A stretch of 36,838 bases of DNA from an uncultured Planctomycetaceae bacterium. Lineage in GTDB: Bacteria; Planctomycetota; Planctomycetia; Pirellulales; UBA1268. A program made the translations under genes and the position numbers. The DNA lies in NCBI GenBank assembly GCA_903951635.1, contig CAJBCV010000278.1, forward strand, positions 1 to 36,838. The letters are read 5' to 3'. Numbering within the stretch: position 1 is the stretch's first letter; every line of letters begins with the position of its first letter. This document shows positions 16,651 through 26,262 of this stretch, piece after piece. The notes beneath the pieces are model-generated. The model was not told the DNA's origin, did no database searches, and worked only from the letters and a program-made list of their open reading frames with translations.

Positions 16651-18952
16651 GGACGGTGAGATTCGTCTTCGGCTTGGTCGGATCGAAGGAGACTGCCGCG
16701 GCCAGGAGCGTCGGGCTGACCGCCGCCTTAGGCTGCGGGAAGGAGCCCCAGTTGCCCGCCACCGGCACGGCGGTCACGCTCGCCGGCAGGGAGTAGACGA
16801 CGAGGTTCGTGATCGATCCGTCGATGCGGTTATTGAGATAGACGGTTCGGGTGGCCGGATCGTAGAGGCCGACGGTGTCCTTCTTGTCGCCGTTCCAATC
16901 GCCGGCCAGCGGCACCCACGTGGCGGGGAGCTTCGGCGTCTTGAAGACCGTCAGGGCCGAGATCGATCCGTCGATCTTGTCGTTGAGGTAGAAGGTGTTG
17001 CCAAGGGGATCGTAGAGCCCGACGGTGTCCTTGCCATCGCCGTTCCAGTCCCCGGCCAGCGGCCGCCAGGTGACGGGGAGCGCGGGAGTGACGAACGGCG
17101 CCGAGGCCTGCGTTCCCTGAAGGGTGTAAAAGCGGAAGGTGTGGCTGACGGGGTCGTAGAGGCCGAGGTCATCCCCGCCGACGCCGTCCCAGTTGCCGGC
17201 GAGCGGCCGCCACGATGACTTCGCGCCGGTGATCGGCACGACCGAATCAGCCACGCCGTCGTTGTCGAAATCGAGGCGGAATGTCCCGGCAGAGCCGTCG
17301 TAGACGCCGGTCGAGGTCACGCCGTCCCCGTCGAAGTCCCCGGCCAGCGGCAGCGCGGTGGCGCTGAAGGCCACCTGCGGGGCGATCCCCGGCTTGACTT
17401 GCGTGACGGCCGTCGAGGTGCCGTCGGCATGGTGGTTCAAACTCCAACTCCGCGTGGCCGGGTCGTAGAAGCCGGCGGTGGCATAGAAGGTCGGGTATTT
17501 CTCGACGAGCTTGCCGGGGGTGAGGGTTCGGCCGGCGAGGGCCGGGGATGAGGCGGTGTACTTCAGGGCCCGGAAGGTGAGGTTCGTGAACACCCCAGGC
17601 GTGCCGCTGATGTTGAGCGGCGGGGCGGAGGCCCCCTGCGTGAGCGTGTTGCCACCGGCAATGTCGGGGGTGACGTAACGCCAAACGGTCTTGCCGGCCG
17701 GCGTGACCTCAAAGACGTTCCCCTTCACCCCCTCGCAGATGAGCGTGTTGCCGTTGGCTTGACGCTGCGCCCCGGAAATGATCGGGGAAAAGAACCCCGC
17801 CTTCGGGCTGCCGTAGCTCCACACGGTCGCCGCCTTCCCGTAGGTCGTCGGCTTGATCTCCATGACCGACGACCAACTGCTCCCGTCGGGCCGCCCCCAG
17901 CCGTTGTTGAAGAGGAGGAGGTTTCCGGCCCCGGGGAGGCCGTCGGCGATCCACTGGATGTTGTGCTGCCACTGCAACTGTTGGTTGGCGGCGGTGCCGG
18001 CGTTCCAAGTCTGCAGATTGCCGTAGCGCCACAGGAGGTCCCCACCCTTGCCCGACTTGCCGCCGGTCTTGCCCGCGGCCTGGGCCGTGGTGGTGCTGTG
18101 ATCGATCATCCAGACCTCGCTGAACTCACGGCTCGAGACGAGGATCTGATCGGTCTTGGCGTTGTAGGCGATGGCGTTGAAGTGAGCCCAGTCGGCGATG
18201 TGGGTGTCGGCACCCAGCCCGGTGGGGACGAAATTGACGTTCACCCGGTGCGGGTATTTGACGAGGTCCTGCGGCTTGACGTAATTCGGCTTGCCGGCGT
18301 CGTACGACTGGACGAGGTGATCGGTGAGATGCCATTCCCACACGATCGTTCCTCCGGAGCCCTTCTCCAGGTCGGGCTTGATCTCGAGGATCGCCTCCCC
18401 CCACAGTTCGTTGTTGGTGGCCGGATTGAGCTTGGCAGGATTGCGCCCCATCGCAATCGCCTCGGCCTTCGAGAATCGTTCCCAGGCGATCGCCAGAATG
18501 TTGCCGTTGGGGAGCCGGATCGAGTCGTGGTGGAGCTGATACTTGGAATCCGCGAGCGTGTAGCTCCACACCGGCTTGTTGTTCCAGTCAATGATCTCGA
18601 TCTTCCCGGTCGATCCGTTGCTGCCGAAGGCCCGCTGGGCCGGGGCGAGCATCGTGTTGCGGAGGATCGAGCCATCCTCTTGGAGATAGACCGCCGTCGT
18701 CCCCCCTGTGCCCGTCCAGGTATGGACTTCTTGCCCGTTGGTGTCGATGAGGTGGGTCGTCGCGCTGAGCGAGGCATTGAAGAGGGTGTAGCCCTCCTGA
18801 GCGCCCGGAGCGTTGACAAACAGCCCCACCGTCTGCGCCAGCGCCAGCCGCGTCTCGAGCGACTCGATGCCGGCAAGCGTGGCTCGCGGGCGACGCGCTG
18901 GCTTCTTGGAGGACTTCGTACGGGAGAGGGCGGCGCGGGCGGGCGTGGCCAT
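16643..18952 (-). CDS. Arylsulfotransferase-like beta-propeller protein with FG-GAP-like repeats
   Basis: A secreted 769-residue protein. The N-terminus is basic and carries a LEPR-XLL-like motif (ESLETRLALAQ, residues 30-40) typical of planctomycete surface proteins. Residues about 45-560 resemble ASST-family aryl-sulfate sulfotransferases: blades with HTWTGTGGTTAVYLQEDGS, LHHDSIRLPNGNILAI (H141, H142), DWAHFNAIAYN, WQHNIQWI and NGNTLICEG. A catalytic His cannot be assigned by eye, so sulfotransferase activity is inference. The C-terminus (about 570-755) has four to five repeats of 50-57 residues with the core LAGDWNGDGKDTVGLYDP, a calcium-binding FG-GAP/VCBS-like type. I chose ATG 18952 because the upstream extension of the frame lacks coding character. 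It is on the same strand as, and 199 bases after, the DUF1501 gene; that spacer holds only a short palindrome at 19132-19145. Confidence 0.85.
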   Translation of the reverse strand: MATPARAALSRTKSSKKPARRPRATLAGIESLETRLALAQTVGLFVNAPGAQEGYTLFNASLSATTHLIDTNGQEVHTWTGTGGTTAVYLQEDGSILRNTMLAPAQRAFGSNGSTGKIEIIDWNNKPVWSYTLADSKYQLHHDSIRLPNGNILAIAWERFSKAEAIAMGRNPAKLNPATNNELWGEAILEIKPDLEKGSGGTIVWEWHLTDHLVQSYDAGKPNYVKPQDLVKYPHRVNVNFVPTGLGADTHIADWAHFNAIAYNAKTDQILVSSREFSEVWMIDHSTTTAQAAGKTGGKSGKGGDLLWRYGNLQTWNAGTAANQQLQWQHNIQWIADGLPGAGNLLLFNNGWGRPDGSSWSSVMEIKPTTYGKAATVWSYGSPKAGFFSPIISGAQRQANGNTLICEGVKGNVFEVTPAGKTVWRYVTPDIAGGNTLTQGASAPPLNISGTPGVFTNLTFRALKYTASSPALAGRTLTPGKLVEKYPTFYATAGFYDPATRSWSLNHHADGTSTAVTQVKPGIAPQVAFSATALPLAGDFDGDGVTSTGVYDGSAGTFRLDFDNDGVADSVVPITGAKSSWRPLAGNWDGVGGDDLGLYDPVSHTFRFYTLQGTQASAPFVTPALPVTWRPLAGDWNGDGKDTVGLYDPLGNTFYLNDKIDGSISALTVFKTPKLPATWVPLAGDWNGDKKDTVGLYDPATRTVYLNNRIDGSITNLVVYSLPASVTAVPVAGNWGSFPQPKAAVSPTLLAAAVSFDPTKPKTNLTVRP
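16850..17370 (-). repeat. Direct repeats encoding FG-GAP-like units
   Basis: Segments of about 150 bases recur at DNA level. Positions about 16855-16905 and 17006-17056 both read GGATCGTAGAG, CCGACGGTGTCCTT and CGCCGTTCCA with few changes, and more diverged copies lie near 17154 and 17300. They encode the GDWNGDGKDTVGLYDP repeats. The high similarity of adjacent copies suggests fairly recent duplication. Confidence 0.65.
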
Positions 18953-19151
18953 GGGAGATCCCTGAAAACGATGGGGATTGATGGGAAGCGGGACGCGGAG
19001 GTTCTGCCGGTTAGGAAGGCAGGGTAATCCAGGGCTCCTGGGCAATCCAGGTTTTGGTGCCTGTTGGAACCCCGATTCCGCCCGAAGACGCGTTCCAAGG
19101 CCCGTTCCCCGGGGCCCGCTAGACGACAGGACCCTCCGAGGAGGGGGTAGC

Positions 19152-20573
19152 TCAGGAGAGAAGGTCGCGGACGACGTTCCCGGAGACGTCGGTGAGGCGG
19201 TGGTCGCGGCCGGCGTGGCGAAACGTGAGCCGCTCGTGATCGAGGCCGAGGAGATGCAGGATCGTGGCATGGAAGTCGGGCATCGTCACCTTCCCCTCGG
19301 CCACGTAATAGCCGAACTCGTCGGTCTGCCCGTGCGCCAGGCCTCCTTTCACGCCACCGCCGGCCATCCAGACGCTGAAGGCGTGAGGGTGGTGATCGCG
19401 GCCGTCGGTGCCTTGGGCCGCCGGCGTCCGGCCGAACTCGGTGCCAAAGACCACGAGGGTGTCGTCGAAGAGCCCGCGAGATTTGAGATCGGCCAGGAGC
19501 GCGGCGATCGGCTGGTCGACTTTCTTCGCGTTGGTGGTGTGGTTGTTGCGGAGGTCGCCGTGGGCATCCCAATAATTCCGCGGGTAGCTGAAGTTCACCT
19601 GGACGAACCGCACCCCCGCCTCGAGGCAGCGCCGGGCGAGGAGGCACTGGCGGGCATATTCGTCCGTCGGGTCGATGCCGACGCCGTAGCGGGCGAGCGT
19701 CCCGGCCGTCTCCCGCTCGATCTCGAACACCCCCGGCGCCTCCGCCTGCATCCGCCAGGCCATCTCGAACGACTCGATCCTGGCGTCGAGCCGCGGGTCG
19801 CCCCCCGCCAATCCCGCGTGGCGCCGGTTGCGGGCGGCGAGGAGATCGAGCTTGCGGCGCTCGAGGGCCGGATCCTCCGCCGAGACGAGGTTCGAGAGAC
19901 GTGTCGACTTGAAATCGGTGCTGCCGTCGCCGATCCGTGTTCCCTGGAAGCTCGCCGGGAGGAACGCCGAGCCGTAGTTCTGCGTGCCGCCGTGGTAGAG
20001 CGACGGGGAGAGACTGACGAAGCCGGGGAGGTTGTCGTTTTCCGATCCGAGGCCGTAGAGCGTCCAGGCGCCGAGGCTCGGCCGGGCGAAGACGCCGGAG
20101 CCGGTGTTCATGGCGAGCAGAGCGGGCCCGTGCGATACCTGATCGCCGCCGTGCATCGAACGGATGACGCACAGGTCGTCGGCGTGGCCGCCGATCATCG
20201 GGAAAAGATCGCTGATCTCGAGCCCCGATTGCCCGTAGCGGCGAAACTCCCACGGCGACGCGAGAAGGTTGCCGGTGGGAGCGAACTCGAACTTCGGCTT
20301 CGGCAGTGGCAGCGGCTGGCCGTTCATCGCCGCGAGCGTCGGCTTGGGATCGAACGAATCGACATGCGAGATCCCGCCATGCATGAACAGAAACACGACG
20401 CGCTTCGCCCGCGCCGGGAAGTGAGGGGGCTTGGCCGCAAGCGGCGAGCCCGATGTTCCGGAGGCGTGGGCCGCGGCCGGCGTCTGCTCACCGGCGAGGA
20501 GCCCGAGGAGCGCCGTGTGACCGAAGCCACAGGCACTTCGCAGGAGCCACTCTCGGCGCGGAACGTTGGACAT
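19152..20573 (-). CDS. DUF1501 protein (sulfatase-like fold), Tat leader
   Basis: A 473-residue member of the DUF1501 family, which shares the alkaline-phosphatase/sulfatase fold and is greatly expanded in planctomycetes. The leader PRREWLLRSACGFGHTALLG is a twin-arginine signal. Family motifs are present in order: FLFMHGGISHVDSFDPKP, WEFRRYGQSGLEISDLFP, VIRSMHGGDQVSHGPALLAM, QVNFSYPRNYWDAHGDLRNN, FGTEFGRTPAAQGTDGRDH, SVWMAGGGVKGG, and a C-terminal LLGLDHERLTFRHAGRDHRL. The biochemical role of the family is not established. It follows the PSCyt1/DUF1553 gene by only 13 bases, the usual planctomycete pairing, so the two are co-transcribed. The start at 20573 is the ATG directly before the Tat motif; the longer upstream frame overlaps the neighbouring gene. 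Confidence 0.93.
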   Translation of the reverse strand: MSNVPRREWLLRSACGFGHTALLGLLAGEQTPAAAHASGTSGSPLAAKPPHFPARAKRVVFLFMHGGISHVDSFDPKPTLAAMNGQPLPLPKPKFEFAPTGNLLASPWEFRRYGQSGLEISDLFPMIGGHADDLCVIRSMHGGDQVSHGPALLAMNTGSGVFARPSLGAWTLYGLGSENDNLPGFVSLSPSLYHGGTQNYGSAFLPASFQGTRIGDGSTDFKSTRLSNLVSAEDPALERRKLDLLAARNRRHAGLAGGDPRLDARIESFEMAWRMQAEAPGVFEIERETAGTLARYGVGIDPTDEYARQCLLARRCLEAGVRFVQVNFSYPRNYWDAHGDLRNNHTTNAKKVDQPIAALLADLKSRGLFDDTLVVFGTEFGRTPAAQGTDGRDHHPHAFSVWMAGGGVKGGLAHGQTDEFGYYVAEGKVTMPDFHATILHLLGLDHERLTFRHAGRDHRLTDVSGNVVRDLLS

Positions 20574-20586
20574 GACGGGGCTCCGG

Positions 20587-23500
20587 TCAGTCGAGGTAGG
20601 CAAACTCATTGGAGCACAGCAGCGCCTGGCACCAGCTCTGCCAGGCCTCCTCGCGGCGAACCTCGGCGGGGCGGGCCTGCCCGGCGTTCGATTCCATCCA
20701 AGCCGCCACGTAGGCAAGAGACTCGTCGATCTCCTCCGGGCTCGCCCGGCGGCCGAGGGCGCGGGCATGGGCTCGATCGATTCGGCCGCGGTCGTCGAGG
20801 CTCGTATCGGCGAGGAGCGAGCGGGCGAAAATGAGGGCCTGACCGCGGACGAACGGGCTATTGACGAGGAACAAGGCCTGCGACGGGACGGTCGTCTCGT
20901 TGCGGATGGCGGTGACGCCATTGGGATCGGCGGCGTCAAACAGCGCGAGGACGTCGGGGAGCATGTTTCGCACCGCCGGCAGGTAGAGGCTCCGCTTCGT
21001 GAACGTCGTGTAAATCGAATCGTCGACGGCGAGCCGATTCGGCTTGATCATGGCGCCGATGTCCTCCGCCTTCTCGACGAGCACCTTCGCGCTCTCGTCG
21101 CTGCCGGGGGCGCGGTCGAGGCCGCCACTGGCGGCAAGGACCGCGTCGCGAAGTTGTTCGGCGGTGAGCCGGCGGCGCTGGTTCGCGGCGACCGTCCGCC
21201 CGTCGGGATCGACCTCGCGGAGGGGCGCAAGGGCCACGGCCCGGCGGTAGGCGGCGGAGGTGAGGATCAGGCGGTGAAGGGCCTTGACGCTCCACCCCGA
21301 TTCGATGAACCGACAGGCGAGCCAATCGAGGAGCTCCGGGTGCGAGGGAGCCTCGCCGCGCGTCCCGAAGTTGTCGCTCGTCGCCACGAGCCCACGGCCG
21401 AAGTGCTGCTGCCAGATCCGATTGACCATGACGCGCGCCGTGAGCGGGTTTTTCGCATCGGCGATCCAGCGGGCGAGTTCCAGCCTTCCGCTGCCGCCGG
21501 AGGTGACAAGCGCTCCGGGAGCTTCTCCATCCGCTCCGTCCGCTGCCCCGGCGGCGGGCGCCCTGAACAGGCCGGGGATGGCGCGGGGCGCGATCGCGCC
21601 GAGTTGAAAGCGGTTGCCGCGGAGGTGGACGCGGAGATTGCGGGGGAGGGCTTCCTTCGGGGCCATCACCATGGCCGGCTCCTTGCCGTCGCCGATCGAC
21701 ACCGGATATTCCCACCACATCGTGGCGTTGCGGACCTCGTTTTGGAACGGCTCGGTGCTGCGGAAGATCCCGGCGAGGGCGTAATAGTCGGTGGTGCGGA
21801 TCGCGTCGAACTTGTGATCGTGGCAGCGGGCGCAGGCGAGCGTGAGGCCGAGGAAGGCCCGGCCGGTGACGTCGATCTGATCGTCGACGATGTCGAGACG
21901 CGACTGTTCCTTGTCGGTCTCGGCGAGCGCCTTCGGGCCGATCATGAGAAAGCCGGTGGCAATCGTCCGCGCCGCATCGGTGGCGGCATCGCCGGAGGGA
22001 GGCAGGAGATCGCCGGCGAGTTGCTCGACGAGGAAGCGGTCGTAGGGAAGATCGCGATTGCAGGCGTCGACGACCCAGTTGCGGTAGCGCCACGCCTGCG
22101 TCATCACGGCGTTGGCGTCGTTGGCGGTGGTCTCGGCGAAGCGGACGACGTCGAGCCAGTGGCGGGCCTGCTGCTCGCCGTAGTGGGGGGAGGCGAGGAG
22201 CCGGTTGACGACCTCGCTCCAGGCATCGGGGCCGGTGTCAGCGAGGAAAGCAGCGGTTTCGGCCGGCGTCGGCGGGAGCCCGATGAGGTCGAAGGTCACC
22301 CGCCGGAGGAGCGTGGCCCGATCGGCCTCGGGCACCGGTGGCATTCCCAGGGCCTCGATCTGCGGCGCGAGGAAGCGATCGATCGCCGTCGGGGCGGTCT
22401 GACTGCGGGCAGAGGAGGGGGGAGGATCGACAAGCGGTTGGTAGGCCCAGTGGGCCCGTTCGGCGGGGGTGTAGGTGGCGGTCGTGGTCGCCCGGTGGGG
22501 GCCGCCGAGATCGAGGGCATATTTGTCGCCGAGCCAGGCCTCGAGGCCGACGCGGCTTTGGTCGTCGAGGGCGGAAGAGAAAACGAGCGCCTCGCCGACG
22601 TCCCCCTCGATCGATCCGCACCACGACACCGCCTTCCCGAGGAAGGCGCCGATGTCGCCGCGGTGGCGAAGGTCGGGGATGCCATCGCGCCCTTCGATTT
22701 GGCCCGAGGGGGAGCGGACTTCGCGGCCGTCGATAAACAGACGCGTGGTCGCATGGATCGGGCCCGGCCGTTTGACGGCGACGACGAGCGTCGGCCGGCC
22801 GAAGGAGGCCTTGAATGAGCCGTTGCCGGCCGAGGCGTCGTTCATCCAGCCGCCGGCGAGGCGGAGGGCATGGTCCTCTGCGCGATTGATCTGGAGGACG
22901 GCCGCGAGGGGACGGCCGGGATCGCTCCCCGGATTGGCAGGATCACCGACCCCCAGGATCCCTTCGAAGGGTGGCCCGGTCTCATGAGGGCGGAGATTGA
23001 CGACGACGGCGAGCGTCAAGGACGCGTCCCCGGCCACCGGGATGGGGAGCGCGGGGGAGGAGGCGTAGCCGGTGGCGGTGGTGAAGCGGACCGCGGGGCG
23101 CCGCGCGATGGCGCTTTCGCGCACGAAACTCCCAGGAAGCCCTTGCCCGTCCGGCCGGATTCCCTTCGTGGCGCTGGCATCGCGGCCGTGGCCACTCGCA
23201 TCGGGCCAGACCGGCACCGGGGCGCCGTCGTCGAGGGTGAGCGAGTCGGCCTTGAGCCAAAATTGGAGGGAACTTCCGAGGGACGGGTGATCGGGAGCCA
23301 AGGGTTCGATGAGCCGCTGGCGTGCCTCGGGGACGGCGCTTGTGTCGGCTGTCTCGTCGGGGCTGTCTGGGCTGTCTGGCCATGGGGCACCGGCGCTCAC
23401 CCAAGCGCTCAAGGCCTCGATCTGCGGCGGGGGGAGCCGGCCGTCGGGGGGCATCTCGAGGCCGTCGATGTGATTCACCGCCCGGATGAGGAGATGCTCG

Positions 23501-23805
23501 CGCGCAGGCTTGCCCGGATCGATCGCCGGGCCAGAGTCGCCCCCGCGGACCAACGCCGCGCGCGAGTCGACGCGCAGGCCCCCCTTCGCCTCGGTGCCTG
23601 CATGGCAGGCATGGCAACGCTCGATGAGGAGCGGACGGACAACGCGTTCGAAGTGATCGTCATCATTGTCGGCGCGGGCTGGGGCGACGCCGAGGATCAA
23701 GGCAGCCAGCAGCAACAGCCCGATGGCGACCGACAGGCCGGTGACGCGGATCGTGGCCAAGACGCCGTCGATCGCACCGCTACGCCGATTGAAGCTTGCA
23801 GCCAT
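20587..23805 (-). CDS. Planctomycete cytochrome-like protein PSCyt1-LamG-DUF1549-DUF1553
   Basis: A 1072-residue exported multidomain protein. A hydrophobic leader lies near residues 22-45. A PSCyt1 haem-type domain follows with C64-H-A-C67-H68 and the distal [17 protein letters not shown]. Residues about 215-450 form a LamG/concanavalin-like domain ([25 protein letters not shown]). DUF1549 begins near 475 ([44 protein letters not shown]) and includes a second CxxCH at C658-A-R-C661-H662. DUF1553 closes the protein ([51 protein letters not shown]). This architecture is nearly restricted to planctomycetes and close relatives and is often linked to polysaccharide degradation; the reaction is unknown. 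I chose ATG 23805 because it directly precedes the leader. It is the first gene of an operon with DUF1501. Confidence 0.94.
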   Translation of the reverse strand: MAASFNRRSGAIDGVLATIRVTGLSVAIGLLLLAALILGVAPARADNDDDHFERVVRPLLIERCHACHAGTEAKGGLRVDSRAALVRGGDSGPAIDPGKPAREHLLIRAVNHIDGLEMPPDGRLPPPQIEALSAWVSAGAPWPDSPDSPDETADTSAVPEARQRLIEPLAPDHPSLGSSLQFWLKADSLTLDDGAPVPVWPDASGHGRDASATKGIRPDGQGLPGSFVRESAIARRPAVRFTTATGYASSPALPIPVAGDASLTLAVVVNLRPHETGPPFEGILGVGDPANPGSDPGRPLAAVLQINRAEDHALRLAGGWMNDASAGNGSFKASFGRPTLVVAVKRPGPIHATTRLFIDGREVRSPSGQIEGRDGIPDLRHRGDIGAFLGKAVSWCGSIEGDVGEALVFSSALDDQSRVGLEAWLGDKYALDLGGPHRATTTATYTPAERAHWAYQPLVDPPPSSARSQTAPTAIDRFLAPQIEALGMPPVPEADRATLLRRVTFDLIGLPPTPAETAAFLADTGPDAWSEVVNRLLASPHYGEQQARHWLDVVRFAETTANDANAVMTQAWRYRNWVVDACNRDLPYDRFLVEQLAGDLLPPSGDAATDAARTIATGFLMIGPKALAETDKEQSRLDIVDDQIDVTGRAFLGLTLACARCHDHKFDAIRTTDYYALAGIFRSTEPFQNEVRNATMWWEYPVSIGDGKEPAMVMAPKEALPRNLRVHLRGNRFQLGAIAPRAIPGLFRAPAAGAADGADGEAPGALVTSGGSGRLELARWIADAKNPLTARVMVNRIWQQHFGRGLVATSDNFGTRGEAPSHPELLDWLACRFIESGWSVKALHRLILTSAAYRRAVALAPLREVDPDGRTVAANQRRRLTAEQLRDAVLAASGGLDRAPGSDESAKVLVEKAEDIGAMIKPNRLAVDDSIYTTFTKRSLYLPAVRNMLPDVLALFDAADPNGVTAIRNETTVPSQALFLVNSPFVRGQALIFARSLLADTSLDDRGRIDRAHARALGRRASPEEIDESLAYVAAWMESNAGQARPAEVRREEAWQSWCQALLCSNEFAYLD

Positions 23806-23836
23806 CGCCGACCACCCCCGTTGAACGTTCGGGGAA

Positions 23837-23842
23837 AGTGTA
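23837..23842 (-). promoter_or_regulatory. Candidate -10 element (TACACT) for the PSCyt1/DUF1501 operon
   Basis: The minus strand reads CAAGGTACACTTTCC, 31 bases before the ATG at 23805. The spacer 23806-23893 between this operon and the lipoprotein gene holds nothing else recognisable. Confidence 0.35.
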
Positions 23843-23893
23843 CCTTGCCCAGAGGCGTGGCAGCTCAGAGCGGCGTGGTGGCTCGAGCGGCGG

Positions 23894-25243
23894 TCACGGG
23901 CTGCTGGCGAGCGCTTCACCGATGATGCCCGCATCGGGGGCCTGGAGAACGACGTAGGTGTTGCGCCCATCGGCGACGGTCACGCTCCGGGGCACGGCCT
24001 TCCCCACCGCCATCCCCTGTCGGTCGACTGCCTGGAGGGCGAGCGTATGTTGCCCCGCCGGCAATTCCATCCGCACCACCTGGATCGAATCGGGAAGGAG
24101 CCCCCAGCAGCGCGTGTCGGCATTCTCCGCCGCCTCCCAGGCGACGCCGGCGAGATCGAAGGCCAGCGCCGCTGGCCCGAAACGCTCGACGCCCAGCCCT
24201 TCCTTGACGCCGAACACCGTTCCCTTCTTGAGCGCCCTCCGCGCCACGGCGCGGGCGACGGTCCGGTCGTGCACGGCCGCCTCCTGCTCGACGGCCATCC
24301 GCGAGATGTCGGTGATCGTCGTGGTCCGTCCCTGCCAGGCCACGCCCCCCTCCGCGTTTTGTCGTCCCACGGCCACGGCGCTGACGAGCCCCGGCGCCGC
24401 CACGACACGCGGCACCTTGATCGGGGCGACAGTCGGCGGGAGCGACTGTGCGAGCGTCGCCGAAAGGATCTGATCGGCCACGAGGAGCGCCGCGCTCGAC
24501 GGGATCTCCTCGACGACCACCTTGCAGGGGCCGTGGCCGACCAGCGCGAAGACGTGCACGACGCCATGGCCGCGCGGCGAGTGAACGCCGCCTGACGCGC
24601 GGACGACGTCCGCCTGCCCCGGCGTAAACTCCGGCTGCCAATTGACGACGGTGGCGAAGTGCCGGGCTGCGTCGTCGTAGTCGCGGTGGGTCTCCTCGCG
24701 GAGAACACCGCGGAGGTAGGGGGCCAAGGCGATCTGCCGGTACGACGCCTTGGGATTCGTGCCGTCCTCCTCCGCGGCTGCGGCGACGATCTCCGCCTGC
24801 TTCTCGGCGGCCTGGTAGCTGAAGGCCTCGGCATCGCCGCCGTCGCTCGAGAGATTCGTGATCGCGAGCATTGCCCGGAGGAGCACTTTCTCGTGATCCT
24901 CGCCGGCGTACGATCGCTGCTGATCGTCGGAGAGCATCGACCAAGCATCTTCGACCGGGCTTTCCTGCTCGAGATGGTCGAAACGATCGCGAACCTCCTT
25001 GAGGAGATCCTCGGCTTCAATCGGCCGGCCGTCGGCCAGGGCCACGAGCGCTCGGTCGAGCGTGAGGACGTCGGCATCCCCCGGATGCTTTTCCAGATCG
25101 GCCGCGATCAGCCGCTCGGCTTCGTCGAGATCGCCGCGATGGAACGCTGCCCGCACCGGCTCGAGGCGCGTGATGTGCGTGGCACAGCCGGAGAGGAGCG
25201 CGAGGCAAGGCACGATGATGGCAAGCAGGCCTGGCCGTGGCAT
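23894..25243 (-). CDS. COG3014-like lipoprotein
   Basis: A 449-residue lipoprotein with the leader MPRPGLLAIIVPCLALLSGC, lipobox LSGC and acylated C20. Residues about 25-200 are TPR-like helical repeats (AFHRGDLDEAERLIAADLEK, DADVLTLDRALVALADG). The C-terminal half is beta-rich with GVVHVFALVGHGPCKVV and the family-like end RCWGLLPDSIQVVRMELPAG followed by QHTLAL. This layout matches the uncharacterised COG3014 lipoproteins, often found beside LpoB in proteobacteria. The gene starts 16 bases after the LpoB-like gene, so the two form an operon. It is probably envelope-anchored and may act with the LpoB-like protein; its exact role is unknown. Confidence 0.85.
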   Translation of the reverse strand: MPRPGLLAIIVPCLALLSGCATHITRLEPVRAAFHRGDLDEAERLIAADLEKHPGDADVLTLDRALVALADGRPIEAEDLLKEVRDRFDHLEQESPVEDAWSMLSDDQQRSYAGEDHEKVLLRAMLAITNLSSDGGDAEAFSYQAAEKQAEIVAAAAEEDGTNPKASYRQIALAPYLRGVLREETHRDYDDAARHFATVVNWQPEFTPGQADVVRASGGVHSPRGHGVVHVFALVGHGPCKVVVEEIPSSAALLVADQILSATLAQSLPPTVAPIKVPRVVAAPGLVSAVAVGRQNAEGGVAWQGRTTTITDISRMAVEQEAAVHDRTVARAVARRALKKGTVFGVKEGLGVERFGPAALAFDLAGVAWEAAENADTRCWGLLPDSIQVVRMELPAGQHTLALQAVDRQGMAVGKAVPRSVTVADGRNTYVVLQAPDAGIIGEALASSP

Positions 25244-25259
25244 GGCAGCACCAGACGGC

Positions 25260-25946
25260 CTATCGTGACAGTGGGTTGGTCGCCCGCCACCGGCTCAATC
25301 GGCTGTGGTGGTAGCCCTTGACGAGATCGGCCGACTGCTTGTCGTAGGTGCCGGTGCGGACGTCGATGAGCTCCATCGTCAGCCGGTAGCTCCGTTCGTA
25401 GTCGCGGTTCTCGCGCGTCGTGCCGGAGGTGAGCGTGGCGTAGAGGAGGTAGTCGATCGGCTCCCCTTCGCGCTCCAGATGCGTGGCGAACTGGCGCATG
25501 TGCTCCGGGATGCAGAGCTGATCGGGGCGGAGGCGGGTTTCGAGGAGGCCGGCGTCGACGACGCGCCGGTTGAGCGGCTGGAAGACGGGGGTTTGGAGGA
25601 GTCGGGTATCGATCACCTGGTAGATCTCGTCCTTGAAATCACCGATGTCCTCGGCGCTCTTGTTCTCGACGCCGACAAAACAGATCCGCTTCGGCTCACA
25701 CGGGATCGGCTCGCCGGCATCGTCGTACGACACCTGCTGCACCGGTGTCTCGGCATGGCGGGCGAGGAGCTTGGCGACCGCCTCGTCGACGAGCGGCCCG
25801 AACGTCTCGGCGCCGGCCTGATGGCTCCCCATGAGGGCCTTGTCGCCGGGATTCACGATCCTCGCAAACTGCCGCTGCCCGCGGCAGCCGGCGAGCGCGA
25901 GCGTCCATGACAACCCCGCAGAGATCAGGAACGTGCGACGCAGCAT
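25260..25946 (-). CDS. LpoB-like penicillin-binding protein activator lipoprotein
   Basis: A 228-residue lipoprotein: leader MLRRTFLISAGLSWTLALAGC with acylated C21. The body resembles LpoB, the outer-membrane activator of the bifunctional synthase PBP1B in enterobacteria: PLVDEAVAKLLARH, then RICFVGVENKSAEDIGDFKD and IYQVIDTRLLQTPVFQPLNR, then a strand YLLYATLTSGTTRENRDYER and YRLTMELIDVRTGTYDKQSA. GGAG lies seven bases before the ATG at 25946. The frame can be extended upstream to 26330, but that part runs through the repeat-containing spacer and is not coding. It is the first gene of the operon with the COG3014-like gene. Whether it activates a synthase in this organism is inference. Confidence 0.82.
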   Translation of the reverse strand: MLRRTFLISAGLSWTLALAGCRGQRQFARIVNPGDKALMGSHQAGAETFGPLVDEAVAKLLARHAETPVQQVSYDDAGEPIPCEPKRICFVGVENKSAEDIGDFKDEIYQVIDTRLLQTPVFQPLNRRVVDAGLLETRLRPDQLCIPEHMRQFATHLEREGEPIDYLLYATLTSGTTRENRDYERSYRLTMELIDVRTGTYDKQSADLVKGYHHSRLSRWRATNPLSR

Positions 25947-26037
25947 GGCACGGCTCCGACGAGTGGAGAGGGTCAGCCTGGGGGCCCGCGGGGAGATCGG
26001 TGCGCACCACTCCCCGGGAAGCCCTCGGCGGGCGAGG

Positions 26038-26043
26038 ACGATA
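26038..26043 (-). promoter_or_regulatory. Candidate -10 element (TATCGT) for the LpoB operon
   Basis: The minus strand reads AGCTATCGTCC about 92 bases before the ATG at 25946. The same GCTATCGT occurs before the D-2-hydroxyacid dehydrogenase gene (30346-30353). Weak evidence on its own. Confidence 0.25.
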
Positions 26044-26070
26044 GCTGGGAGGCGCCCGTGGCGGAAGGGG

Positions 26071-26139
26071 GAAAAGGTGCCAGCCACCAAATCTGGGTAG
26101 GTTGCAGGCTTCTCCAATTTTGGTGGCTGGCACCTTTTC
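26071..26139. repeat. REP/MITE-like element with perfect 21-bp inverted arms
   Basis: The arm at 26071-26091 starts GAAAAGGTGCCAGCC and ends ACCAAA. It is repeated as an exact reverse complement at 26119-26139, around a 27-base loop. The arms contain the GGTGCCAG/CTGGCACC core of extragenic palindromes. It lies in the 316-base divergent spacer 25947-26262, between two genes transcribed away from each other, so it is not a terminator for either of them. No transposase is nearby. Apart from this element and a weak -10 candidate the spacer holds nothing recognisable. Confidence 0.75.
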
Positions 26140-26262
26140 TTCCTCCGGCATGCGAACTGCACGAGGGCTGCCCTGGGGGAACAGAGACGGCATGGGCGTT
26201 CCGACGCACGGGCCCGGGTGCCGTCGCTTGAATCCCCGACTCGATCGCATCGGGAGACGCAT

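Noticed and set aside
19132..19145. CCCTCC-GA-GGAGGG palindrome just after the DUF1501 stop as a terminator
   Set aside because: The loop is only two bases and no T-run follows, so an intrinsic terminator is not supported.
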